This document shows positions 34,928 to 44,940 of a stretch of 64,000 nucleotides of DNA, in pieces (position 1 is the stretch's first letter; every line of letters begins with the position of its first letter). The DNA comes from Trebouxia sp. TZW2008 (lineage: Eukaryota > Chlorophyta > Trebouxiophyceae > Trebouxiales > Trebouxiaceae): the NCBI GenBank assembly GCA_002118135.1, contig BDIU01000154.1, forward strand, positions 124,165 through 188,164. The letters are read 5' to 3'. The position numbers were made by a program, and so were the translations under genes. The notes under the pieces are model-generated. The model searched no databases and was not told the DNA's origin. It saw only the letters and a program-made list of their open reading frames with translations.

Positions 34928-35643
34928 GGTAAGCAATCGACGGGAAGCGAAGCTTTCAAACGCCCTACAATGAGCGGTAGATCTCGATGATCAGCCTGCA
35001 GTACAAGGTTCTTCGAGACTTGAACCTGCCACGCTCCGGAACCATGCATGCTGCCAGCTCAACGCATGCAAGAGTGCATGCAGGCGTTTGCTTGCTTGCC
35101 TGCATGGACGCAGGTCTATATTGCACCACCTGACAGCGCTGCTCAACGATTTTTCCAAGTGTGGTGCACAATTACACCTAGACTGCAGACAAAACTGTAC
35201 TTGCAGCTTTGCGCTTGTGACTTGGACCACTTGCAATTACAGATAACTAAACGTTCCAGACTCATATACGATCTTGCATTATAAGGACTGCATCATCGCT
35301 GACATGACGCAAGCGTTGTGATCAATGTACAGATACGTTGAGAGCATGAACACAACACGTAAACATGAATTGTGGTCATTCTCAACTGTCAGCTGCAACC
35401 TTCTCAACTGGGCTCAGAATCACAGACAGACTCACAGTAAGTGTTGAAAGAAAAAGAAAAAGCTGTGTGTGCCCGCACAGTTGCAAGGTCTGACTTTGCT
35501 GCACTTGCAGGCCTATCAGCCAGCCTCTCAGTTTCCCAGTCGTGTATTTGTTCAACATGAACGTTGTCATCCCATGCTGTACAGAAATGCCAAAGCTGCA
35601 AACTCCACTTGCACCTCGGTAGGCATAATTCCCTTTGATGGAA
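34928..35643. other. intergenic region between decarboxylase stop and RtcB start
   Basis: The 716 bp hold the 3' flank of the decarboxylase gene and, near 34780-34927, a CpG-rich segment that is probably the RtcB promoter. No gene is seen. Confidence 0.5.
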
Positions 35644-38600
35644 TCACATCTTGGCCTTAGGTGCATTAAAGGAGTGCACGTTGCCACTTTCCACTCCTGC
35701 CATGGGGTCTATCTGTACATTGATGACTGTTGGCTTGCGCTGGCTGAATGCAACTCTGCAAGCCCCCGCTAAGGATGATGAGCTGTTGACATTGTAAGAC
35801 TGGCCACCAAAAGCCTCCATCATCATGTGGTACCTGCAAGCCACAAATCAGCCATGAGCACTGTCAACAAGTGTAGAAACCAGGTGTTCAACTGGAATGA
35901 GCATAAGTGTGCCACACAGCATGATAACTGTGCTGCATGATTTCTGCGCTGTATGACCTTTGCCACAGCCCAGCCTTGAAACAACCAGCAGCGCAGGCAT
36001 GAGAACAGAGTATGGCAGCATGCTGGACTTGGTGCTGCCAAAGGCTGATCCTGCTGGTTTACCTCATGCCACACAACCAAGGGCCAAAGCCTGTTTTGCA
36101 ACGCATGCAACGCCACACATGCATGTGGACCTGTGCTACTGCCACCGGCTCGTCACAGATACTAAGCAGCACGCCAAGATACAACTCTACTCACACCTTC
36201 ACAGCTGTCAAACAGGTGCAACACGCGTTGAGGATTGACGACTGCTGGCAAATAAGCTTACTTGGCATCAGGCACAAATGAGGTGGGCTCAGGGTCGGCT
36301 CCAAAGCCTGCTTGGGCTGCCCCCTTGTGCGCTGCTTCCCGCAGCTGCTCTTGTCGCCTGTCGCCTCCATAGATGCCGCTGTTGTTCATGATGATCACCA
36401 CAATTGGGAGCTGGTACCTGCAAACCACAGACAAGCTTTGCTTGTGGTCACTGTGTTCATGCTGAAGAAAAATAGTTGGCCCATAGACAATTGACACACT
36501 GTGAGCAGCTGGTATGTGCCACACTACAAGCAAAGTTGCTTGCAGCCATTCTGTGCAACTCCTGGGATCTGAGGGTGATTGAAGCCCATTGACGCATGGC
36601 ACTTGCAGTCAGCATCAGTGCAGCACAACGATGTTAGCATACTGTGTTCCATCAGCTGTAGCAACTCACCCCAGATGCTTTAACAGAAAGCAGCCAGTGC
36701 ACAACCAGGGAAACACACCCATATTGTTCATTGCCAAATTTCTCACACTGTGTAACTGCATGATCTTTGCAAGACGGATGTTCTGCAGCAGATGTTTTTA
36801 AGCTATGTCAGGGAAGAGCTTATAATAGCACAGATGGACAAGGCATAAGAATGGAAGCACTACTGACCTGGACATGGTCTCAACCTTTGTGCCTGCAAAA
36901 TTGCAGTCACTCCATGCACAAACTCATAAAGTGCATCATTGCATTGTGTGCACATTGACAACAAACAAGACCTGCACAGGAACATGGACAGCTTACTGAC
37001 CTGGACATGGTCTCAACTTCCATGCCTGAGAAGCCAAAGGCGCTGTCCCCTTCCACAGCAACCACCAGGCGGTCAGTGCAGGTAGCTGCGGCAATGGCGT
37101 ACCCCAGACCCACCCCCATGGTACCCCAGGTGCCTGCGTCCAGCCTCAGCCTTCCCTCTACTGCTGGCTCCAAGATCAGCCTACACAAATCATGACAGGA
37201 TTTGTAACACATATCGGCATCAGTGCTGCGTGGGGGTGTCAACAATGTACCCCAGCCCCACCCCCACCCCCAGGGTACCCGACGTGCCCGCATCCAGCCT
37301 CAGCGTGCCCTCTGCTGCTGGCTCCAAAATCAGTCTGCATGCAAAAAAAACACAGAACCCAGTTACACCAAGCACTATATGCCCACATATCTATCATGCT
37401 GCTAGTGTATATCATCTGCAGCCAAACCTGCGTTCAATCTTGCACAGGCTGGTATTTGCCCAGCAGGATTTGTCATCTCCAATGACTGTGATCGCCTCAG
37501 CCTGCTATTGTGAGCAGCACGACTGCATGATGTTGGAAGCAGCTTGCGGCAGAGGTGGACAGACAACAAGCACAATGGATAGCAAATGCTTTTGCAAGTG
37601 AGACAGCCTCTGGAAACACACAGACTTGGGTCGCAGAGTAACATCCAAACAGCAAGCAATCACAACTGCAACAGCTGACCTGGCATTGTCCATGGTGTTG
37701 GCTCCCTCTGAGATGACCACAGGTGCTGGGGACACAGCATGCAAAGCGTCCCTGATCACTCGCAGGCTTGTGGAGTAGTCCAGCGGGAAGGCATCTCCAC
37801 TCAACGACTTTTCTAGCTTAGCTTTTGCGCTGGTCACCTGCATGTTCACACCAGCCTGAGACTCAGCAGGTCAAAGGCTTCCTGACCTCCAGGTCAAGCA
37901 GTTGGGCCAAACTTTCACTGACGTTGACTGCTCCAGTACATACCTAGCTGGGCCTGCTGAGCCTGTCTGGCACACATTTTGAATGGAAACGAAGGAAGGT
38001 TTCTTGCGTCACATGCATGCGCAGCGCCAACCCGGGTAGCTCGGCAGGCATGAAGTGCAACAGCATTCCAAACGAGCTGCAGGCTACCATGCATTGCTTG
38101 TGCATGTGCTCATCATAGCTATGCAAACAGCATACAACCTTGCATAAACAGTCTGCTCAGAGTAGCTGTCAAGTATGCAACACAGCACCTTTTCAGTCAG
38201 CTGCTTGCGCCAGGCTTGGTAGTTGTCTGTGCTGAAGCCTGAGGTGGAGGGCAGGGCCTTTGTGAGCTGGTCTGCTATTGCCCCTGCATCCCCGGTCAGT
38301 GTGAGAGCTGCTTTCTGGCTGTCTCTCTGCCCTGGTGCTACATCCGCCAGAATGAACTTTACACCATTGCTCCATTTGGGAGGCTCCCCAAAGTGTAGTT
38401 GCCAGTTCAGCCTGTGTATCGTACAACTGTCAGATGCACTCAAGAGTTGGGTTTTGTGATGTGAGAGCTCCTTTCTGGCTGCCCATCTGTCCTGTTGCTA
38501 CATCTGCCAGAATGACCTCACAACATTGCTCCATTTGGGAACCTCCCCAAAGTGTAGTTGCCAGTTCATCCTGTGTATTGCACAACTGTCAGATGCAGTC

Positions 38601-41600
38601 AAGAGTTGAGTTTTTCTGGTGTGAGAGCTGCTTTCTGGCTGTCTCTCTGCCCTGGTGCTATATCTGCCAGAATGAACTTTACACCATTGCTCCATTTGGG
38701 AGGCTCCCCAAAATGCAGTTGCCAGTTCAGACTGTGTATCATGCAACTGTCAGATTCAGTCAAGAGTTGGGTGTCTTGCTGTGAGAGCTGCTTTCTGGCT
38801 GTCTCTCTGCCCTGGTGCTACATCCGCCAGAATGAAGTTCACACCATTGCTCCACTTGGGAGGCTCCCCAAAATGCAGTTGCCAGTTTAGCCTGCACATC
38901 GCATTACAGGTAAGATTACAGGTTTATGAGTGAACTACAGTTTATTGAGTACATGTACAATATGGAGTCAGTCAGACGTAAACTTGGCATTAGGACAGTT
39001 ATCAGGCTGTTGCTTTGCCCTAGATAGACAACGTGCAAGAGGGCCTGTGGCAAAGCAGCATTATTACAAAGATGCGCCACTTCCACTGACCACAATGTGG
39101 ATTGGGTCCTGACCAAACGCCAAGGACGTGGACCACGTCTGACTTGGCCAAGGCTGTGGAAAGGCAAAGCATTGACCAAGAGAAGGTGGTCATCAGATTT
39201 GACGCTGCCGTCATTGATCACAGTGTGGATGTCTGACCAATTTGATGCCAGTGACAAGGACCACTTGCAAACAGGGCACGACCATGCACTCTGAACAGAC
39301 AGCCTGTTCACATTGATAAAGGACTCTGACCTGGCATCGAGAATGAGCAACACATCCGACTTGGCTAAGGCTGTAGAGTGTGTAGCAATGACTGAGAGGG
39401 CGTGCTCATCAGGCACTGCAATGGTGATCATGCTGTCTTTAATCACAGCGTGGATTATCAACTGACCTGGACCTAAGGACAAAGATAACTTCGCACATGC
39501 AAGAGCAGGACAATTCCACATGTACTACAATTTGCACGGAAAGCTTTTTCAAAGGCTGATTCTCACCTGGCGCCAAGGATGAGGACCACATCAGACTTGG
39601 CTAAGGCTGTAGAGCGTGCAGCAATGACTGATAGGGGGTGGTCATCTGGCACTACACCGCGGCCCATGGAGGTGCTGAGAACGGGGATCTTAAGAGTGTC
39701 CACCAGCTGGCGAATGAGGGAGTCCGCATGGGCTTGCGCAGCTCCCTTGCCTACCACTATCAGCGGCCTACACAACAGACAGAAGCAAAGGGTTGTCTGC
39801 TAATTAACACTACCAGTACAGTAACCTCTCTTTATGAGAACACTTGATGTAAGGACATTCTTGATGTAAGGACAACACAACTGGTACCGAATCAATGCAT
39901 TCTGCCTGCAGTGGCACCTCTGAGTACGAACAATTCGACATAAGGACAATTTGCTTGGGCCAAAGCAGTCGTCACAAAGAGAAATCACTGTAGCCTGTGT
40001 AGCAGACAACACCAACAGGCTTGTCAACAGCTTAGCAAGGCAACAGTTGAGGTATCAGTGGCCTTCACAGGAGACAGCATCAAAGTTTGTTGCAACAAAA
40101 GCAAGGCAATAGCTTGGAGAGAAAGCTACACAATCAGTTGAGAGATGCCTGGAGGTACAACCAGGATGGACTGTTGTCAAGAACAAGTATCTTGCATGCA
40201 CAAACAAAGCATTTTGTTTGACTGAAACGCCTTACCAACATCAAATGATTGATCGCCAGGATACCTGCTGCTAGACCAAAGTGCACTGGGTACACAGCAT
40301 GCTGACAGCTCTTAGACTATGCAGCAAGACTTAACCTGCAGCATGTCTGGCGACTTTGTGCCATCACACAACATTTGTGGCCTCGACAACAGAATCTAGC
40401 TGGTTGTGGACCGCCCCAGGCTTGTCATTACCGTGGACAATACTGCACGGGATCTATGGTATGTGCCTAACAAGATTACATAGAAGGCTTTGTTCATGGT
40501 GTCAAAGCCACGGTGCTTTACCTTTGTGCTCTCGCCAGCAGTTGGGCTGCTCCTTAGTTGCAGCACCACCAGCATGTGCACATTCCCTCAATAGTTTAGT
40601 GGGCCCAACAGGTGGGATGTGCAAGTCATGGGTGGTGTCCTGACAGACGCTCACCTAAACATTCTACACTATCTGCACAACATTACCACATGCAACTGTT
40701 TGGTTGTACCTCTGTGCTCTGGCCAGCAGTTGGGCTGCCTCCTCAATAGCAGTACCATCAGCATGTGCTTGCTTTCTCAATAGCCTATTGGGCCCAACAG
40801 GTGGGATGTGCAAGCCATTTGTGGTGTCCTGACAGACCCTCATCCACACACTCAAGACCACATGCAAATTGTTTGGTTGTACCTTTGTGCTCTGGCCAGC
40901 AATTGGGCTGCCTCCTCACTTGCAGTGCCGTCAGCATGTGCGCAATCCCTCAAAAAAGTGTTGGGAGGTGGGACGTGCAACCCATGGGTGGTACCCTGAT
41001 AGACACTCATGCATGAACCCTACAGTACATCTTGAACACAACCTTGTGCTGGCTGTGTTTCACCTTTGTGCTCTAGCCAGCAACTGGGCTGCCTCCTCAA
41101 TTGCGGTACCATCAGCATGTGCGCGCTCCCTGAGCAGTCTATTGGGCCCAACAGGTGGGATATGCAAGCCGTGGGTGGTGTCCTGGGCAGAGCCCTTAGG
41201 GGCAGGGCCAAACAGGATGTTGGAGGGGATGTCCACGTAAGACGCCCCTGGTCGCCCTGAGACAGATGCCTGCGACAGCAAAAGGAAGCACTGTCATGTC
41301 ATGAGCTGCAGGAAGGTCATTTGCCAAACAGGATGTTGGAAGGGACGTCCATATACGATGTCCCTCATCGTCCTGATACAGAGCCTGCAGCAGGACAATG
41401 CAGTGCTGCCATTCTTTGAGCTGGTGACACAAAGGTTCTGCGCAAAGTGTCAGCAAGCACCTTTCTCAGGCTATCAACCCAGTACAGAGATGCTGTTTGT
41501 TTCAGGCAGCAGAAGGTCAGTGCTCAGACAGGATGTTGAAGGAGATGTCCACATAAGTCGCCCTAGGTCGCCCTGAGACACAAGCCTGCAACAGCAAGAC

Positions 41601-44356
41601 TCAGCGCAGAGCTCATGTTCTTACCAGGCTCTAGAAGGATATTTGGCTACACTGAGCTACAGACAAACATGAAAGAGCGACAAATAAGACTTCAAAGGGA
41701 TGTCCACGTGGGCTGTCCCTGTTCGCCCTGATACAGAAGCCTGCAACATCAAAGTGAAGTGCTGGATGTGATGCAATGCTCTTAAGTTGTTGTGGTCAAG
41801 CATGACAAGAAAAAGCAAGTTCACCGGCAAATGAGTGAAGCGCTGTACCAGGTGGAGGCCATGTTACTTCCAGAGATGGGATTTGCTGTAGCATGTGAAA
41901 TGCAGGTACAGTAAACTCTCTTTGTAACGACTGCTTTGGTCACAAACAAATTTGTCCTTACAACAAATTGTCCTTTTTCAGAGGGACCACTGCAGTCAGA
42001 ATGCAGTGCTTGGTTCCCAGATGCAATGTCCTTACATCGAGAATGTCCTTATATCGAGTGTCCTTACAACGAGAGATTATTGTACTGAGGAGATCCCGCA
42101 GTCTTAGCGTTACAGCACTTGATGTGCAGTACTGCAGCTCCCCTTGCCAGCAACAGTACTGGCAGCCGAAACACAGCGAGTTAGCTATTGACTGCATGTG
42201 TCAAAACTTACTGGGCAACTCCATAAGGTGTGTGGCCTGGCAGGTTGAAAGGTTGATGACAAGCACAAGGCAACAGGTCAGTGACAATATTGACAGCTGT
42301 GACTGACCTTAAGGGCAGCTGTAATGGTGGGGATGATGTCAGTGGCGGATTTGGCCTGACCAGCAAACTTGCAGAACTGCTCCACAGCCTTCACTTGATC
42401 AAGCTCTTGGAAAGCACCCTTGCCAATCTCATTCTGCATCAACACATACACATCTGGTCATGCCTTTTCCTACATGTATTCAAGTTCTCTCAAGATGCAA
42501 AACATCAGACACAATAGCACATGATAGCGTGTAGAATGCTCTCCTCTTTGCCAATGGATATGTGCATAGTGTGCATGTATGGCTGCTCGGTGATTGTCAG
42601 ATCAATCTGCACCTTGCCATTCAAGGTCTTGTCTGCAACTTGGTTCAAGCAAGCTAAGACTTTTGCTGTATGCAAGTCAACTGCCCAGACAAGGTCTCTT
42701 TGCTAGAGCTCCCGGACAGCACACAAGATCTGCAACACAGTCTTGGCATCAGGGCTCAATACAATAGCTTGTAGGCACATACAGGCATGATGCTTGGGGA
42801 AAACACCTGCTCAGAGAAGCCTGCATGATCATAGGCCAGCAGTTGATGCCAGCATGCAACAGGCGAGCAATGCCGTGCATGGCTCCTGGGCTAAACACTG
42901 TCAGCAGCATCCCTGGGATGGCTGTCAGGTAACCATAGGCAGCGGCTGCATGATGTTTGACAGACAAAAGCCTGATGACTGGGAGATTTACCTGTTCAGA
43001 GGAGCCTGAGAGCATGATCATGGGCCAGCAGTTGATGCCAGCATGCGACAGGCCAGCAATGCCGTGCACAGCTCCTGGACCAGACACTGTCAACAGCACT
43101 CCTGGCACTCCTGTCAGGTAGCCACAAGCGGCAGCTGCATAGCCTGCTGCCTGCTCATTGCGGAAGCCCACAAACCTGATCCCCACTGCCTGCATGCCAA
43201 CACAGTGCTTCACAACACAGTGCTACACTGTTATTGCTGCTGCTCCTGACACTGCTGCTGCTGCTACTGCTGCTGCCTAGTTGTCTGTGAGTACAAGCGC
43301 TGACATTGCTAAATCCATCATGATGACTGTGTCATCCTCGTGACTGATGCGCGTAATGCCCCCTGTGATGTTGTGTCCATTGCACTATATGTGCTGAGCA
43401 CTTTTCTGTTACACATGCCGTACAAGCTGCAAAGGTCAGGCAGATGCTCATCTCAAACTCAAGCTGTTCTGTCTGTTCAAGGTCAACAAAGACAAAACAT
43501 GTGGACCAGGATGGTGCTAAGCTGTGTCAAGAGCATCGAAAACGGCACAAATAGCATTGACTAAACAGCATAATGACTGAACAGGCATTGAAATAGGAAA
43601 GCTTAGGAGATAAATTTGAGTACCTGTGCTGCAGAAGCCAACTCTGTGACGGTGATGCCAACCACATCGTAGATGTGCTTGCTACCCAGCTTGGCTAGAG
43701 TATGGGCCACCAAACTACAGCCATTGTTGCACACCTAGACAACTCTGCAACTGACAGCATGCATGATGTGATGTGCAGCACAAACTGGGTCAAAGTACCT
43801 GTGCTGCAGAAGCTAGCTCTGTGACAGGGATGCTGACCACCCCGTACATGTGCTTGATGCCCAGCTTGGCCAAAATGTGAGCCACCACTTTGAAGCCATT
43901 GTTGCACGAATCTAGGCAACTCTGCAATTTACAGCGTGCATGACGTTATGTGCATTCCAGACTGGGCCAAAGTACCTGTGCTGCAGAAGCTAGCTCTGTG
44001 ACAGGGATGCCGACCACCCCGTACATGTGCTTGATGCCCAGCTTGGCCAAAGTGTGCGCCACCACACTGAAGCCATTGTTGGAGCCGCTGTCTGCATGAC
44101 CGCTGCTGCTGGTTGCCTGTGTGTTGCTGCCTCCATCTGCAGTGGTCAATTGGCAGCTATTGCGCAAAGACGGTGTGGGTTGTGGCTGATGAGAAATGCA
44201 TATGCATAGGGCAGAAACACGAGTTGTGCCAAGAGTGGCATGACACTGAGACAGGCAAAGTGTTTGGTGAGAATTGTGTTTTGCATAGGGCAAGTTGGTG
44301 TTGTTGGAAAGGACTTGTGATGCGCAAGTGCAAGCTGCCCTGAAATGACCATTCAT
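35644..44356 (-). CDS. OXC: oxalyl-CoA decarboxylase / 2-hydroxyacyl-CoA lyase
   Basis: A thiamine-diphosphate enzyme converting oxalyl-CoA to formyl-CoA and CO2; the same family includes 2-hydroxyacyl-CoA lyase (HACL). Ten exons join in phase: 44356-43976, 43189-42992, 42433-42308, 41269-41064, 39767-39567, 38411-38189, 37837-37680, 37180-37001, 36417-36262, 35833-35644. Motifs: [36 protein letters not shown] (catalytic Glu), [41 protein letters not shown], the TPP motif GDS..NN ([29 protein letters not shown]), and a C-terminus ending NAPKAKM. AKM fits the PTS1 consensus, suggesting peroxisomes. From the ATG at 44356 the protein is 672 aa, about 100 more than usual. The real start may instead be in an unseen upstream exon, joined near the AG at about 44139. 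Its neighbour, an oxalate-CoA ligase, favours the oxalate role over HACL. Confidence 0.88.
36866..37345 (-). repeat. echoes on both sides of decarboxylase exon 8
   Basis: Upstream (37230-37345) is a decayed second copy of the exon start: an acceptor-side match, then [20 protein letters not shown] in the parent frame before it drifts. Downstream (36866-36890) is a copy of the donor edge (GAGACCATGTCCAG then GTCAGTAG). The parent exon is 37180-37001. Confidence 0.75.
37943..37995 (+). repeat. dispersed intronic repeat family 1, copy 1
   Basis: The core CTGGGCCTGCTGAGCCTGTC, then TGGCACACATTTTGAATGG, matches copies at 46023-46075 (plus) and 63424-63468 (minus). The copies lie in introns of three different genes, in both orientations. 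No ends, TIRs or coding content are visible. It could be part of a SINE or a MITE fragment. Confidence 0.65.
38430..38930 (-). repeat. 3' splice-site echo array of decarboxylase exon 6 (160 bp unit)
   Basis: Exon 6 (38411-38189) starts AG then GCTGAACTGGCAACTACACT. Its acceptor and first ~110 nt are repeated three times upstream. The shared GAGAGCTGCTTTCTGGCTG element (plus strand) falls at 38302 (parent), 38463, 38622 and 38782, a spacing of 159-161 bp. Copies keep [19 protein letters not shown] translation but end in unrelated intron, with no donor. Confidence 0.9.
39100..39480 (-). repeat. 5' splice-site echoes of decarboxylase exon 5 (about 225 bp unit)
   Basis: The 3' part of exon 5 ([20 protein letters not shown] then ILGAR and the donor) recurs downstream near 39335-39440 and 39110-39210. 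The marker TTGGCTAAGGCTGTAGAG (plus strand) is at 39593 (parent) and 39363, with a diverged form near 39144, giving 219-230 bp spacing. The first echo still translates [20 protein letters not shown]. Confidence 0.8.
39819..39990. mobile_element. 172-bp MITE with TA target duplication
   Basis: The ends are inverted: left TACAGTAACCTCTCTTTATG, right (reverse complement) TACAGTGATTTCTCTTTGTG. Both are flanked by TA (39817-39818 and 39991-39992). Internal repeats of TGTAAGGACA or ATAAGGACAA are present. The small size, TIRs and TA duplication fit a non-autonomous Tc1/mariner/pogo-type element. It lies in a decarboxylase intron. Confidence 0.7.
40500..40995 (-). repeat. 5' splice-site echo array of decarboxylase exon 4 (about 180 bp unit)
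   Basis: The 3' part of exon 4 ([20 protein letters not shown] then [16 protein letters not shown] and the donor) is repeated three times downstream, beginning near 40523, 40708 and 40884 against the parent at 41063. Spacing is 176-185 bp. Each copy keeps CTCTGGCCAGCA.TTGGGCTGC and GCCCAACAGGTGGGAT in most cases (plus strand). Confidence 0.9.
41325..41750 (-). repeat. 3' splice-site echoes of decarboxylase exon 4
   Basis: The 5' part of exon 4 (acceptor, then [20 protein letters not shown]) is echoed upstream at about 41325-41395, 41520-41590 and 41690-41745. The markers are GATGTCCACGTAAG-like and CGCCCTGAGACA..GCCTGC-like sequences (plus strand). Exon 4 thus has echoes of its start on one side and of its end on the other. 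Confidence 0.8.
41909..42082. mobile_element. 174-bp MITE, same family as the one at 39819
   Basis: Left end TACAGTAAACTCTCTTTGTA, right end (reverse complement) TACAATAATCTCTCGTTGTA. TA flanks are at 41907-41908 and 42083-42084. The interior carries repeated TGTCCTTACA and TGTCCTTATA, complementary to the internal repeat of the other copy. It lies two introns upstream within the same gene. Confidence 0.7.
42800..42965 (-). repeat. 5' part-lost echo of decarboxylase exon 2
   Basis: A copy of the second half of exon 2 (43189-42992) lies about 190 bp downstream. It translates [20 protein letters not shown], then [20 protein letters not shown], against [20 protein letters not shown] and [20 protein letters not shown] in the parent. 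The frame is still open, but the motif SGPG has become FSPG and the end differs. Confidence 0.85.
43622..43905 (-). repeat. two extra copies of decarboxylase exon 1 3' half with donor
   Basis: Copies at about 43905-43798 and 43728-43622 repeat the exon ending at 43976 (spacing 176-178 bp), each with its own donor GTAC. They translate [31 protein letters not shown] and [30 protein letters not shown]. The nearer copy has an open frame from a possible acceptor (GCAG at about 43924) and could be an alternative exon. The farther copy has an in-frame TAG before the similarity. Confidence 0.85.
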
Positions 44357-44940
44357 GCAGATGAAGGCGGCAGCCTATGAAGCTCAATGCTGATAGGGGT
44401 GAACTGAATGAGATAGTGCAACCAATTGATGTTGAATGGTCATAGGTCAAAGCAACAGGACTTTCCAAAGTGTCAATATATTACAAGGTGAAGCCTGAGA
44501 CCCGAGATGACTGCACGAACTGATCTGAGCTAAGTTGAAGTTTTTGTAACGTACACAAACACACTCAAGCCTCATTGCACACGACTCTCATCCCACAGCA
44601 CACACATCAGCATGACCAGTGTCGGCAATAGCCTAGGCAGGCAGGGTGTTTGAGCAGCTACATCTCTTTAGAGCAAACTTGAGTTGCTGACCAACAATCT
44701 TGCAAGCTTGCAAATGCAATGCATAGTTGGCAAGTCAAGCTTGAAAGACTGATCCGCACACCACTCCTTGACTGTAGAGCACTCATTCTCCCATATCGAA
44801 AAGATGTGCATGGAGGGACCATCTGCTTCTGCAGGGCTCAATAGAGTAGCTTCAAGAGCAAAGGTCAAGGGCTAGCAAAAGCCGCAGAATTGGTGTGGGG
44901 TATGAAAAGTAGTCGGGCTTCTATGAAACAAGTGGGGCTT
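44357..44940. other. intergenic gap between ligase stop and decarboxylase start
   Basis: The 584 bp lie between head-to-tail genes. They probably hold the ligase 3' end, the decarboxylase promoter and possibly its missing first exon. A TGTAA on the minus strand (44481-44485) is a candidate poly(A) signal for the ligase but is far from the stop. Confidence 0.4.

Noticed and set aside
44139..44356. N-terminal extension of the decarboxylase as a transit peptide
   Set aside because: The sequence has Cys/His-rich, mixed composition unlike transit peptides, and the C-terminal AKM argues for peroxisomes. It may be 5' untranslated or intronic.
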